From assembly GCA_022828595.1 (NCBI GenBank), contig JAKGHH010000001.1, forward strand, positions 72,784,401-72,848,400: DNA of 64,000 bases, read 5' to 3'. The stretch is from Nelumbo lutea (Eukaryota > Streptophyta > Magnoliopsida > Proteales > Nelumbonaceae). Under the pieces are notes generated by a model that did not search any database, was not told the DNA's origin, and saw only the letters and a program-made list of their open reading frames with translations. Position 1 is the first letter of the stretch, and each line of letters opens with the position of its first letter. Of the stretch, positions 13,085 through 25,102 are shown piece by piece. A program made the position numbers and the translations under genes.

Positions 13085-13870
13085 ATCATGACTTCAAGGA
13101 TTGGCAAATTTGACCCAAAAGGTTGAATTTTTGACTCACCACTAAACAATATAATAACTCCATTACTGGGTTGGTTTTAAATTTATATTTTATTTCTATC
13201 ATCAATAAAAATGATAGATCTTTGTCACACTTACTTTTCTTTAATATGATTAATTAATATAAAATATTAGAAGTATGTCCAAATTTTCTCATATAATTTA
13301 TATATCTTTTATGTTTTTATCTTTTAAATTTTTATTATTTAATTATAACTTCATGAGTTGAAACATTTGGCTTGAAAGGTTGAATTGTTGATCTACCACT
13401 AAACAAGAAAACAATTTCAATTTTTACTTGGTTTTAAATTTTATATGTTATTTTCAACTTCAATAAAAATAACTATTATTTATCACACTAATATGATTAA
13501 TATAAAGTATTAGATTAGATAACATGCTTGTATTTTTTTTATCTTTTTTTCATTTTTATTTAATCATAATGTTAAGTGTTGACCCACCACCACAAGAATA
13601 ATTTTTATTTTTGGAAATTTGTATTTCATTCCAAAATCAATAAGGATAATTTTTATTTATCACATTGATTTTTCTTTAATGTGATTAATATAAAACATTA
13701 GATATGTGTCTACTTTTTTATGTTATTTATTTATTTATATTTTAATTTTTTTTCTTTTTAATTATAACATCATAGATTAACCCATTTGACCAAAATAGTT
13801 GAATTGCTTACTTGCCACTAGAATGGAAGAACGATCTCATTTTTATGCCAATTTTAAAAAGCATGTATAT
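13085..13870 (-). repeat. ~240-bp repeat array, inverted orientation
   Basis: Units near 13090, 13350, 13570 and 13770 contain CATTTGACC..AAAAGGTTGAATT followed by ATTTTTATT..GG.TTTTAAATTT and CATC.ATAAAAAT. They are the reverse complement of the units at 7740-9230. Confidence 0.7.
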
Positions 13871-13889
13871 TATCTTGTTAAATAAAAGT

Positions 13890-14135
13890 ATTGGATATAG
13901 ATCTAATTAATAGAATTTATTAGTGAAAAGAATAGGTTAAATATAGGATTCAATGAGAAATGGAAATTAATACCCTAAATATAAGACTTAAAGGGAATTG
14001 GATATAGATCTAATTAATAGAACTTATTAATGAAAAGAATAGCTTAAATATAGGATTAAATGAGAAAATTGGAATTAATATCCTAAATATAAAACTTAAT
14101 GAAATGGAATTAAGTGAGGAAAAATGTAGCAAAAT
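13890..14135. repeat. imperfect direct repeat, ~95-bp unit
   Basis: The words GGATATAGATCTAATTAATAGAA..TTATTA.TGAAAAGAATAG occur at about 13892 and 13988 with closely similar following sequence. A relative occurs at about 50700. Confidence 0.7.
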
Positions 14136-14615
14136 AAGGGTATTTAAGTCAAATAAAAGTTTCACAGTGTTAATAGTTGTATAGATAGATGTAGATATTC
14201 ATCTTTGGAGCATATTAAAATCAATATATGCATATTGATTTATATGATTGTTGATGCATGGTTTGTGGCCAATTGCATTAGTTGTTGTATTTGTGTCAAT
14301 CTTAGGATCTTACTCAAATATCTTATTTCTTATTTTTTACATCTTATAATTGTAATGTCATATTTGATCACCATCACTTTATTGTTTCATTTTGTTATGC
14401 TCACCTTGCTACCGAACAAATGGGATTATTCATGAATTTCGATGATTCCTTGGATTCTTCCTCCAGCTTTGTTGGTGGTGTTAGCTCAGCAAGAAATGTA
14501 TCGGTTCTACTGCTCTCAAGTTTGGATGAGGCAAGGAGATTTATTATGTTATAATGCTTTTTAACTCATGTTGACCCTATTGTCAAATCGTTCAAACTAT
14601 CACCTATTTGGTTCA

Positions 14616-15030
14616 AGGGTGCAACTTGGGTGATTCTAAACTGAGCCTTACCCAATTCAACCAAAGCTTTTGCACAGATTGGGCTTGAGTTTTTGAACTT
14701 CAAGGGGTTAAAAAAATTGAAGCCTAACCTAAACTCAAGTTAGGCTTGAATTAACTCATTGGATCGCCCGACCTGATCTGACCCAATTTGAACCCACCCA
14801 ACACTTTATGATATACATATCTGCATGTCATCAATCTATTCAGACTAAAAATTCGGCTACACACGCCCAATCCCAAGCCCAACCTGAGATTTGGATTTAT
14901 CTCAAGTTAGGCTTGGGTTGGTACACTCAAACTTAACCTTGAGTTGGTTCAAGCCTAAGCTCGAGGTTTGAGACTTAAGGTTGGGCTTGGGTTGAGCCTC
15001 AACTCAACCAATTCACCCAAGTTGCACCCC
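14616..15030. mobile_element. MITE-like element with 18-bp inverted ends
   Basis: The left end AGGGTGCAACTTGGGTGA (14616-14633) matches the complement of TCACCCAAGTTGCACCCC (15013-15030) at 17 of 18 bases. The interior repeats TTGGGCTTGAGTT-like words in both orientations. No clear target duplication was seen. Confidence 0.6.
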
Positions 15031-15034
15031 AAGA

Positions 15035-15880
15035 AGTAACATTGTGACTTTCCTAATTATATTAGTTTTTACTTTTACTAAATTTTTATTTAGTGGATTA
15101 GGGGATTTTTAAATCAATAATAATTAAGTTTAAGATTAATAATTTTGTTAATTTTTAATTCTTTTAACAAATTTTTAGGGTCATTTTATTTTTTAAATGA
15201 AATCTAAATAGAAATCAAAATAAGCATGTATTAACTTTATTTTTAAATAAAACTTTATTAATAAAAGTATATTAAATTAATTTTTACTAATTTATATTAT
15301 TCTTATCTTTATTTTTTATTACATATTAACTTAATTAGTTAACTAATTTATTATGTTATTAATCAATTGGTTAACTAATTAAATAAGCTTTAGTAATTGA
15401 GTTATAATTAGTTAACTAATTATATAATTATCTTATAATTTAGTTAATCTTTTTAATTATATAATCATTTTCTAAGTGAACTAAATTTGTTAAGTTAATT
15501 AATGTAATTAAGAAACTGATAAATAATTAATAAACCTTAGCTAATTAATTTGTTTTAATTTAATTTAATTGAGGTTTATTGATTATTAGGCTTATTCCAT
15601 TAAATTTATTATTTTACATTTTATTAATTACAATTTAAATTATACTTAATTTAAAATAATTATCTTTAATGTTTGTTGAGAGAAACACATTTTTTGTACT
15701 TAATTGTGATTTTCACTTATTATTATTTTTTTCATTTTAATTATTTTGTAGTTACAATTTATTGAAAATAAACATTGAAACTAAAAAATTACTAACTTGT
15801 ATTATTTTATCCTTTTTTATTAATTTTATCAATAAGAAGTTAATTTTTAATACTAGTTTTGTAGTGGAAATTTTAATTAA
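15035..15880. other. strongly AT-rich DNA, no gene seen
   Basis: Composed largely of TTAATTAA-like words. I see no coding signal beyond chance frames. Confidence 0.6.
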
Positions 15881-15883
15881 GAA

Positions 15884-16302
15884 TATGTTTGGCATCGGTG
15901 GTGCAGTTGCAGCGCTGTTTTCTAAGAAAATGGTGTTGCTGATGTGTGAATTGGAGCACCATTTTTTGCCTTTATTTTTGTTTGGAATCGTTGTTTTCAA
16001 GTAGGACGTTTCCTAGAGCAACAACAACTTTTTATGTTTGGTATCATTGCTCTAGGAAACGTTTTCAGCACTGGTACCCATTATTCAGTGCCACATCATT
16101 GTCCTGTTGGCAACAACGAGATGCAGCTCTAGAAAATGCCAAATTTGGTGTTTCTCTAAGCCATGGCTTCCCGATTTTCGAGGCATGGCTTGGAGCACCA
16201 TTTTTTATGGAAAAACAATTCCAAACAAATGCTCATTTCCTAAAGCATCGTTTTTTCCGATGTGGCACCGTTGCTCCAAGAAACGACAACAATGCCAAAT
16301 TG
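15884..16302. mobile_element. possible MITE or foldback remnant
   Basis: An island of balanced composition inside very AT-rich DNA. The left end (ATGTTTGGCATCGGTGGTGC) partly matches the complement of the right end (AGCAGCAATTTGGCATTGTT), and the words TTGGAGCACCATTTTTT (15952 and 16191) and CTAGGAAACG-like strings recur. The overlapping frames here (e.g. 15946-16326) resemble no protein. Confidence 0.4.
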
Positions 16303-16582
16303 CTGCTAAATAAACTAATTTTATAATTTAATTAGATTGTATTATGTTCAATTAAAATTATAATATAATTAATTGAAACTATTGATGGAACATCTATTCA
16401 TTAAATGAATTGGGTTAAGGAAATGGAGGAAATAAAGAGCAAATATGTGGTTTGCCATATTTGCTCCATTGCCCCAACCCTACACTCCCAATTTGCCATC
16501 TCAGCACTCTCTTCATTCATCTCCCTTCCCATTGGGTTCTCTCCCCCCCCCCCAACTCACTTCTCTCACTTTCTATAACAAC

Positions 16583-16838
16583 CATGATTTTCAAAACCGG
16601 ACTAGACTAGACAGTTGGACCGAAAAATCGGGAACCGGTCACCTAACCTGTTCCATTTTTCCCCAAACCTGCTTTTTTCCTCAAAATCGTTGATTTTGGT
16701 CAGCAAACCGTTGAACTGGCCAGTTAACTGTTTGAACTATATGAACCGTTTGAACGGTTCGGTTTCAAAAACCGAACGGGTCAGCCGTTCGACGAACCGG
16801 TAATCGGACCCCTGACCGATCCGGTTTCAAAAACCATG
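16583..16838. mobile_element. hAT-type MITE, 256 bp, perfect 8-bp target duplication
   Basis: It is flanked on both sides by ataacaac (16575-16582 and 16839-16846). The ends CATGATTTTCAAAACCGGA and the complement CATGGTTTTTGAAACCGGA form a 19-bp inverted repeat. The interior is rich in ACCGGTT and GAACGGTT words. It resembles the element at 39642-39919 in COP1 intron 2. Confidence 0.85.
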
Positions 16839-16859
16839 ATAACAACCTAACTTCTCTAG

Positions 16860-18030
16860 TTAATTAGCTCAATATATATTTTATCCTCTCCTTCACTTAT
16901 ATCTCTAATTCCCTTCTATTCTCTCTACTTTCTGATAAGAATAGGGTCATAATTTATTTAGATTTGGTTTTCCAAATCAAACAATATTTATATCTATAGA
17001 TGTGGTTTTTAGCAAAGAGAGGGGAGTAAGGGGAATTCGATATTTTCTATATATTCATGGCATCTTCCATTATTGTTAAATAACCTATTCTTAAATAATA
17101 ATCTATTGTTAGCTAATCCATTAGTTATAAAAATTTTTAAAAATTTATGGAAAATATTCTACCAAAAATTATGAAGTAATTATTTCAGATATAATCCATT
17201 ATTTAACAAATATTAAATAATTTAATAATCTAACAAAAATTAATAAATGATCCATTATTTAATATTTTTTTGTTATTAATAAATGTTCAAAATTTCAACG
17301 TTTATTATAAATTACATTAATCATTGTAATTTAATAAATTTTCATTAAATTTTACAATAATAATTTATTGATAAAAGATATTACAATTATCATAATTTAC
17401 TAATTTCTATAAAATCAATAATTACAATTAACAATTATCAAATAATTTAGGGAAACTCTTTAACTAATAATCCACAATTATTTTTTAAAAAAGTAAATAA
17501 AATTTAAGAAATTAATCTATGAAAAAGGTATTCTCCAAAGCTACTTAAAAAATAATCCATTATTATTATTCAACTAAATAATTATGAAAAAGGAAAATTA
17601 AATTAGGAAATTAATCTATAAAAATTGTTTCATAATTATTTAAATAACAATCCATTATTATCGTGTCAATAAATAATTATTAAATAATTTAGGAAAATTA
17701 TTAAGTCTATCCACACTGGTCTAGAACAGTTGGTTGACTCCGATCATACTTGGTTTTACATTAATTAACAACAAATGGTTTACTTTTAATTAAAAATAAT
17801 GTAATTTACTGTAATAATATTAATTTATTATAATTACATTTACTTTGATTAATAGTAAATAATTTAGGCTTAAAAAGTAAATAATTTATTGTTAATCTAA
17901 ATAATTAATTTACTATACATTACTAATAATCAATAACAATTTTAATGATTTTTTTGGGAAATTATCATAAAATATTGTAATTTATTGTTATTTAATTTAC
18001 TATTAGTTAATTAGTTATAGAAAACTATTA
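16860..18030. other. AT-rich DNA, no gene seen
   Basis: Poor in GC throughout. Words such as AATAATCCATTATT and TTAAATAATTTAGG recur, but no clear repeat unit or coding signal is visible. Confidence 0.55.
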
Positions 18031-18533
18031 GAATTATAGGGATGACAATTTTCCCTATAAAATAGGGGCCCTATCCTACCCCACCCCAAGCGGGGCAAGT
18101 TTTCTCAAATCTTAAATGGGGACGGGGAGGGGACAAGGAAAACATTTTTGGCCCAAATTAGGGATGGGTTTGCATATAATTTCCCAAATCCGATGGTAAA
18201 TTAGTAAAATATATGTAGATTTAATATTGATTCTTAAAATATCTCTAAGTTTTCATCATATTCTCATAATTCTAGAATCACATAATTTCATTTATAAAAT
18301 ACCCCCAAATTGTTACAATCTATTTCCTAAAATACCCACAAATTCCCATAATCCTATTTGTAAAATATCCATAAATTAGATTTTTTTTAGGTGATTGCTT
18401 CAAGGGTGGAAAATTTTGGGGATTCCTCAACCCCGACGAAGAATGGGTGCCTCGCCCTACCACTGGGGCTGAGGCGATGATGTAGTAAAGTGTGTTGGCT
18501 TACAGGGGCGAGGGATAAGGAAGGGTGCCCTAT

Positions 18534-18560
18534 CCCGTGCATCGCACGGGCCCCCGCTAA
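18534..18560 (+). other. 3' hairpin and terminal motif of the Helitron-like element
   Basis: CCCGTGC and GCACGGG form a perfect 7-bp stem with a 3-base loop, followed by CCCCCG and CTAA. A relative of this end occurs on the - strand at 10161-10185. Confidence 0.5.
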
Positions 18561-19455
18561 GTATATATATAATACAAGGTTGTCCACATCATCATGCCTC
18601 TCCTTTCTCCAAACCCCTTCTTAATTTCCTATTTTATTTTATTTTTTACTTTTTAATTCTACATAATTTCCCATCAAACCAATAAGTAAACAACATAGGG
18701 TAAATTATCTCTAACAACCAATAGATAAAGAAGGAAGGATTTGCTCTTCTAATGTCTACCCAAGTGGCACCACTATCCCCTACTTTCTCCTAAATTATCT
18801 CTAATTCATATTTATCCTCTCCCCCACATTTTATATGTATATATCTAAAGAAAGTTTGAATTAACAAATTTAAGAATTAAATAATGAAATTATATAATAA
18901 TTTCAAAATATTTATTAAAAAACACAAAAAAATAATTATAATAAATTTAACAAAAAGGTTTTTTTGAAAAATAACGACGAATTGGAAAAATCATATATGT
19001 TTTTGAAAAAATTGCAAATACAATAAAGAGGACAAAAACATTAACTTTTTGGACCAATTTGTCCTTTCTTAAACTTCCACAATTTTGAATGCCACTATTC
19101 ATTTGAACGTATCTAAGAATTCGCATATCCGACCCCAACAAGAACTGTAGAGAGAGAGAGAATTCGTAGGTCTTAGTTTGCCGGCATCGGATTCGGTACT
19201 TCCCAAAGTCTCGTGTCATGGATGCACTTGGGCCCTCGACTTCTCGTATGGTGGCAAGCTCGTCTCCTAGGGCTACATCACAGTCAAGGCTCTCTTTCAG
19301 ACCTTCATGATCCTTGTTAGCACCAGACGTGTCATCGCTAATGTCGGATGTTGGAAAATGGGGTCATTGTAACTTTGGAGGAGAATCTCTGAGGCGCATC
19401 TGAAGACATTGTCTTTAGAACACTATTTTCCCCCACTCAGTTTCATTGAGTTTGT
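18561..19455. other. intergenic DNA, no gene assigned
   Basis: The left two thirds are AT-rich. From about 19120 to 19455 composition is more balanced and frames appear on the - strand, but none resembles a known protein. TGTTGG also occurs at 19347, so the copia LTR described next could extend to there. Confidence 0.5.
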
Positions 19456-19571
19456 TGTTGGGTTATAGGAAAATCCATTCTCAGGATACAACAAAGCTTT
19501 GGGCGAGAATCTGCAACCAACAAAGTTGAAGAATCTCCAGAGAAACCTTCTATAAGACTGTAGCAAACCGG

Positions 19572-19605
<34 letters not shown>

Positions 19606-20095
19606 TGGATTTCGAAAATGATTGTTTTTGTACCTTGAACAGTCACAATTTCAAACATTGACAGTTTAAAAAGTAGTTAATAGTTAACTTTGAATTGTGC
19701 CTCTTGATCACACCCAATCGAATCGTGACCGTTGATCTCATCAATGGTGGTCAATAATGCACAAAAACCAAAGCCGCCCTTTGCGAGCCACGCGAGTGCG
19801 AGCAAAGTGCGCCTCTAAAGCGCCTCATTGCACCGTACACACGTGCGCACACGCATGCGCGCGCGTTGCGCGGTATCAAACCCCCATACTCTCCTCTATT
19901 ATTTCAAAGGAGTGTAAATCAACTCCTATTGAAATACTGAAAACAAAGCTTATAATTTTCCAATGTGGGACAAATTCAAAACTGGGTTTTGTAAGGAAAA
20001 GTTAATTTTTCAATTAAGTGTGCAGGTGCAATTTCTCATGTAATTGACCAATCAAACCCATTGGATTTAATCTCTTATGAGATTAAAATCCAACA
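19456..20095 (-). repeat. 3' LTR of the copia element
   Basis: On the - strand it begins TGTTGGATTTTAATCTC right after the purine tract and ends CCCAACA, giving matching TGTTGG/CCAACA ends over 640 bp. It contains a (GA)n run (19574-19602) and the word TGTCCCACATTGG often seen near copia LTR starts. The distal end is uncertain: a second CCAACA at 19352-19347 would lengthen it by 109 bp. Confidence 0.65.
19574..19602. repeat. (GA)n microsatellite
   Basis: About 14 GA units inside the copia LTR. Confidence 0.95.
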
Positions 20096-20649
20096 ATCCC
20101 CCACAATAATTGATCAATTACATAATTCTCTCTCAACCCAAACTACTATGTCACAATTATGCATACAAAAGATGTTTATCAACTTAAACCTTTTGTTAGT
20201 ATAGATATCTCAGAGCCTTGTCAAAATTATTGGTGGAAAGACCTTAAACCAATTACTCTCAAGACAGATCGGAGACACCCATACACAAAAAATGTCCAAT
20301 CTCTGTAAGAGTTTCAAGTTTTGCTCAACACTGTTATGGCCATGTACTTCTTTCCTGGTTTCATGAACAATCCCGAGACCAAACCCAAACTCTCATAAGA
20401 AGTGGCACCACTTCTATGTTCACATAGGTGAATTTCCACTATGTGTTCCGTTATTTAACACATTTCAAAACTTCATTAAGAGTTCAACTCAACCTCTCAT
20501 CATAACGGATAGTATTGTTTATGTTGTGATGAGAAATTTCTCAATGTCAGTGCTAACAGTCACATTATTGTAACTTGTTGTTACCCATTAAACCCAATAC
20601 TTATGGTTTTTCAGTTCAGGTTGGGTTACCATTACAGGTGACTAAGTAA

Positions 20650-21640
20650 AGGGTTTTAATCTCATCTCTTTGGTTGTCATTCTTACCAATTCTCTGGCCA
20701 AGCCCTTGGTAAGAGGATCAACCAAGTTTTTACTTGACCTCACATAGGTTATAGTGATGACTCCATCTTGAATCAGTTACCTAACAAATTCATGTGTCAG
20801 ACTTATATATCTGCATTTACCATTGTAGGTACAACTATAGGCTCTTGACAGAATTGCCTCACTATCACAGTAAATGGAAATTTGAGGCAATGGACTAGGC
20901 CAAAGTTTTATATCCAATAACAAATTCATAATCCATTCAGCCTCTTTTCCACAGCTACTAAGGCTATGGATTCAGATTCCATGGTTGAGTGGGATATACA
21001 AGTTTGATCGCTTGGATGCCCAAGAGATCACACCCCCACCAAGGACGAAAATCCATCCAAAGGTAGACTTGTTATCTCCATTACCGGTAATCCAACTTGC
21101 ATTAATGTACCCTTCTAGTACAACTGGATAATCACAGTAATACAAACCAAGCTCCAATATTCTCTTGAGATGCCCTAGAAATCTCCCAATTGCCTTCTAA
21201 TGCTCTACATCGGGACTACTTGTAAACTGACTGAGTTTACTTATTGCAAATGCAATATCAGGTCTAGTACAAAGCATAGCATACATCAAGCTTCCTACTG
21301 CACTAGCATAATCAAATTGTGCAATTGCTCTACTAGTATTTTCAACTAGCTTTATACTAGAATCATATGATGTGCTATATTCATTGAACCCAAAATGCTT
21401 AAATTTCTCAAGTACTTTCTCAATATAATGTGATTGACTTAATGCATTGCCCCTATTATGCTTTTTAACTTTTATTCCCAATATGGTATCTACTTCTCCA
21501 AAATCTTTCATCTTGAAGACAAAGGAAAAGTAGTTTTTAGTTTCATTTATGCCAACCATATTTCTACCCATAATAAGCATATCATCAACATAAAGAAATA
21601 CAATTACTCCATAATTTGTACTCAAAGCCATGAATAGCCT
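20650..21640 (-). pseudogene. copia reverse transcriptase C-terminus and RNase H
   Basis: The - strand frame at 21631-21197 holds the reverse transcriptase catalytic YVDD motif (21592-21581), then the MKDFGEVDTILGIKV stretch and the RPDIAFAISKLSQF motif, all standard in copia polymerases. Past one or more breaks, 21157-20972 carries the start of RNase H (WITGNGDNKSTFGWIFVLGGG), and the frame continues in pieces to about 20650, where a GVITITYV..NLVDPLTKGLA-like end can be read. The first ~250 residues of reverse transcriptase are absent, replaced by the DNA at 21640-22850. Stops and frame changes exclude activity. Confidence 0.8.
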
Positions 21641-22850
21641 CTCAAGTGCACGTTCATCCTATGCATGAGTGACGATTCTTCTATCTCTAGCAAAAATTTA
21701 ATCATTAATGCATGCATTTCTTTAAACACATTTTATGCATCAATTCAAATATGAATTGATCACCAACTGAATTGTGCAAGTTATATCTAACCTTGCATTC
21801 AATTCAGTTCTTGAATAGTATATCTGAATTCCTAGAGTCTTTCTCAAGCACTCTAAGGATTCCAAGCATTAGATTAAATTGGCTAACCTGAAAATTGAAG
21901 ATCTAAATTCTCTTTCAAGTAATTCAGATATTAAAAATCCCAGATATGAGATTTCAGATATGAGTTTTGAAAGATAAACTGGCTAATTTGATCTAGAATC
22001 ACCCTCTATTCAAGAAACATCAAGAACAAATTAGATCCATTCGAATGAGAAAGAAATTGATTACTTAATCTGAAATTTTATAGCCTTAAATTCAACAAGA
22101 TGGAAGAGGGAGAGAGAAAAATTTACATCATAAGAAGCTGAATTCGAACCAAAGAAAGATGAAAAATAAAATGAATTATTACATAATATCTCTGAATCAA
22201 AATTCCCCAAATTCAAACTCACCTTCTTCTCTTCTTGCTAACTTGAACTCCTTCAACCCTTCTCCTTCTCCTTCTTGCGCCTAGTTCTTCTTCTCTCTTC
22301 TTCTCTTCAAGGTGTTCGAACCCCAAGGGATGGGAGAGCTTTGATCTCAAGCAATTGAACACCTCTCACCCCCTTTAGAGGCCACCTTATATAGATTTTC
22401 AAGGGGGCTCTTGCCCCTTCTTGAAGCCTCTAGAATGGGGTGATACTTTTTAGAATGCTCTCTTAAGAGCCTTCTAAGGGTTGCCGCTCCTAGCTCTTTT
22501 GGGCTGTTATTTGGGCTGCAATTAAACTCCTTCTTAGCACATGTTAGCTACACTCTAAGCTACTCTTTTGGGCTGAGAATGGACATCCTCTTACTTGACC
22601 AAAATTTATTCTTTGCTAAGCTCTTTTTCTTGGGTTTTCCCAAGGAATTAACTTATATTTCTTGGGCCGAAGTGTGCTCTCTTGCTTTCATAACTAGGCA
22701 GAGTTGAATTTGGTCCTTTTTTGTCCTTTTTTTTTCTTACATTTTTTCATTCTTTTTCTTGGATTGATTACCCCTGAAATCTTTTCTTAGCATTAAGCTA
22801 AATTAGGGCAAAATTAAATAAAATTGGTATAAGAATCCATGCAAAAAGAC
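21640..22850 (-). mobile_element. insertion inside copia pol, possibly a solo LTR
   Basis: This stretch separates the integrase tail from reverse transcriptase and takes the place of the N-terminal polymerase half, so it is not copia coding sequence. On the - strand it has a promoter-like layout: a TATATAAGG box near 22396-22388, then a purine-rich GAAGAAG leader (about 22310-22230) and AT-rich DNA. That layout suggests an LTR of another retrotransposon or a TRIM-like element. I could not find matching ends or a target duplication, so the boundaries follow only from where copia similarity stops. Confidence 0.4.
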
Positions 22851-22851
22851 C

Positions 22852-24236
22852 TCAGAAATTATAGATAAATTGTATGCTCATCATTTGTTTTTGACTTCTT
22901 CTAGGTCCTATTGTAGGTGTTACAATTGTGTCATTTCTTCTTTCAGTCTCATTATTATCAACAGGCATTGGGATTTGAGTTTCTCTTTCAGGTTCTCTAT
23001 CATTTTTCGTAGATTCAGAACACAATTTATTTTCAAAGAATTCAATATCTCTAATTTCAATTATTATGTTGGACTCTAAGTCTAGAAGCCTATAGGCCTT
23101 GCTATGTTCTGCACATCCAACAAACATACTTCTCTTATCTCTAAGTCATAACTTGTTTTTTTTTTTTATCTAGAACTCTATAATATGCTAAGCACCCCAC
23201 ACTTTTAGGTATACTAAATTAGGCTTTTTTTCTGTCCATAATTCATATGGACATTTGTTATTAACTGTAGAAATAATTCTATTATGTAAATGACTGGCTA
23301 TTAGGAGTGTTCACCCCACAGGTTTAAGGGTGCATTAGCTTTTAACAACATGCAATTTATCATTTCTGTAAGTGTTCTATTTTTCGTTTCGGCCAGGCCA
23401 TTCTGTTGAGGGATATAGGGAGCAAAACACTGATATAGTATTCCAAATTCTTCACAAAAAGTATTAAATTCATTTTTTAAGTATTAAGCACCTCTATCAC
23501 TTCTAAGGATTTTAATTTTCTTTTATAGTTGATTTTCAACTTCAGTATTATATAGTTTAAACATGTCAAAAGCTTTATCCTTAGTTCTCATAAGGTAGAC
23601 ATAGGTGTACCTAGAAAAGTCATCTATAAATGTTATGAAGTATCTCTTTCCTCCTCTAGTTAATACACCATTGATTTCACAGATGTCAGAATGAATTAGT
23701 TCTAGAAGTTGAGAATTCTTCTCAACATTAGGGAAATGTTTCTTAGCCAGTTTAGATTTTACACATATCTCACATTTTTTAGTTGATTCATTACTGTAAG
23801 CAATTATACCATGTTTTCTCATGTTCTTTATGGATTTAAAATTCAAGTGTGCTAATCTATCATGCCATAAAGAGAAAGAATCAACAATATGAGTAGAAAC
23901 TTTTCCTTCATTAATACTTACATTGAACATACCATTACAATCATATCCCTTTCCAACAAACATCCCATACTTACAGACAAGATTTACTGAGACCAAGTTC
24001 TTTCTAATATCAAGAACATGGAGAACATTCAGGAGAGCTTGTGTCTTTCCGGAGGTTAATTTCAACTCTACACTGCCTCTTCTAGTAACTTTGGCACATA
24101 TTTGGTTTCCCATCTATACCTCCTGGCATCAATCACTTCTTCATATGTCTTGAACAAGGACTTGTCTTTACAAACATGGACTGTGGCGCTTGAATCAACC
24201 AAGGACTTGTCCTTGGTAAAATGTCTTAGTGCATGA
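22852..24236 (-). pseudogene. copia protease end and integrase
   Basis: Reading down the - strand, 24220-24113 gives the protease-like LVDSSATVHVC segment. The frame 24113-23523 gives the pre-integrase zinc-binding region (LWHDRLAHLNFKSI, then CEICVKSK) and the integrase start (LIHSDICEI, FITFIDDFSRYTYVYL). From 23520 to 23130 the broken frame continues with a recognisable LRSDRG..YIPQQNGLAE segment. The frame 23127-22852 is the integrase-to-polymerase linker (MFVGCAEHSKAYRLLDLES). Stops and frame shifts interrupt it. Gag and the active-site side of protease upstream of 24236 are missing. Confidence 0.85.
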
Positions 24237-24307
24237 ATATTATATGCTTAAGTTACTTAATTTCACATAATTGTATCTTTTAAGACTATTAATTAGTTTA
24301 AATTTAT

Positions 24308-25102
24308 TGATGGATGACGATTTGACCCAACCTATGAAGCGGTGACACATGGACACTGACTTAGCATGAACAACAACTCAGCATTGTAGCCTGGTATAAC
24401 CAAGTGACGGGCCTACGAAGCAGCTCGCTACATTGTAGCTCACGAAAGGAGTTTGCCGTGATGCGAACCCCGGAGTCCCTGAGCTACCTCTAAAGAGAAT
24501 AGCTTGTGAGCTAAAGTCATTAGCTCGTCCGAGCTCCCAAGCAGGCAAACCATCCCCAGGACCAATTCTACTAAGGGTAACCTTGGAGTGTTCCAAGCTC
24601 ACTATAGAATAGCTCGCGAATGAGTTGCACAAGCGCTCCCTAGGAAGCCTCCGATTGACAGACTGTACCGGAGTCCCTGTTCTTTAGGCAGTCTGTGTCC
24701 ACATCTCACAGCAGGCAAGGGCGTGCCTGTCACTTTGGAAACGTGTCACTCACTCGGGCGAGACATACGCCAGAACGGCCACCTACGCAGTGCTGGTAGG
24801 TAACAGCTGTAGCAGGAGCCCAGTGGTGGTTATGCCCGATCTAACATGAGTGTCCCTATAAAAGCCCTCAGGGCAAAAGAGAAACTTCTTCTTAAGACCT
24901 TTAATCTCTCAAGTATAGTGAAGATGCGCTATATGCACTCTTAACCTTCGCCTCCTTCTTGCTTCTCCTTCATAGTATTAACTTAAGCATCGGAGTATCC
25001 CCACCGGGTAAACTCCCCGAGCATTCTTCTTCTTCCTCATCTTAGGTACCTTCCAGGAGCCACGTGAGTGCCAATTAGGAGTGATCAGATCACGCTACAT
25101 CA
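24308..25102 (+). repeat. 5' LTR of the Tat-type element
   Basis: It starts TGATGGATGACGATTTGAC and ends ACATCA, immediately before the primer-binding site. A promoter-like TATAAAAG lies at 24857-24864, followed by a CTTCTTCTT leader. It aligns along most of its length with 34109-34826. The 3' copy lacks ~50 bp present here around 24495-24560. Confidence 0.9.

Larger units (their letters stand above)
10161..14185 (-). mobile_element. proposed nested Helitron-like element, opposite orientation
   Basis: Read on the - strand, it starts A|TCTATACAACTATTAACAC at 14185, carries the ~240-bp repeats just inside that end (13870-13085), has a GC-rich GGGGTGGGG zone (10730-10523) and ends in a decayed hairpin, CCATGCATCGCACAGG, at 10185-10170 before GTATTATATATAA. 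This is the same order of parts as in the outer element. The 10200-11640 interior is AT-rich with no gene. Coding sequence for Rep/helicase is absent, so it would be non-autonomous. Confidence 0.4.
7428..18560 (+). mobile_element. proposed outer Helitron-like element, containing later insertions
   Basis: The 5' end A|TCTATACTACTTATAAAAG fits a Helitron 5' end (TC after A). The proposed 3' end at 18534-18560 has a 7-bp stem hairpin (CCCGTGC-atc-GCACGGG) ten bases before CTAA. Subterminal ~240-bp repeats lie near the 5' end and GC-rich GGGGC words near the 3' end. An oppositely oriented relative with the same parts lies inside it (10161-14185). No Rep/helicase coding remains. The terminal dinucleotide context at the 3' end (CTAA then G) is not canonical, and pairing these two ends is inference. 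Confidence 0.4.
19456..24236 (-). mobile_element. Ty1/copia element, 5'-truncated, - strand
   Basis: Read on the - strand it contains the end of the protease region, integrase, an interruption of unrelated DNA, the C-terminal part of reverse transcriptase, RNase H, an untranslated stretch (about 20650-20100), a purine-rich tract TTGTGGGGGA and a 3' LTR. Gag, the primer-binding site and the 5' LTR are missing. Homology stops near 24236, about 70 bases before the gypsy LTR at 24308. Confidence 0.85.

Noticed and set aside
15946..16326. 126-codon + strand frame
   Set aside because: It lies in a MITE-like island with repeated words and resembles no protein family.
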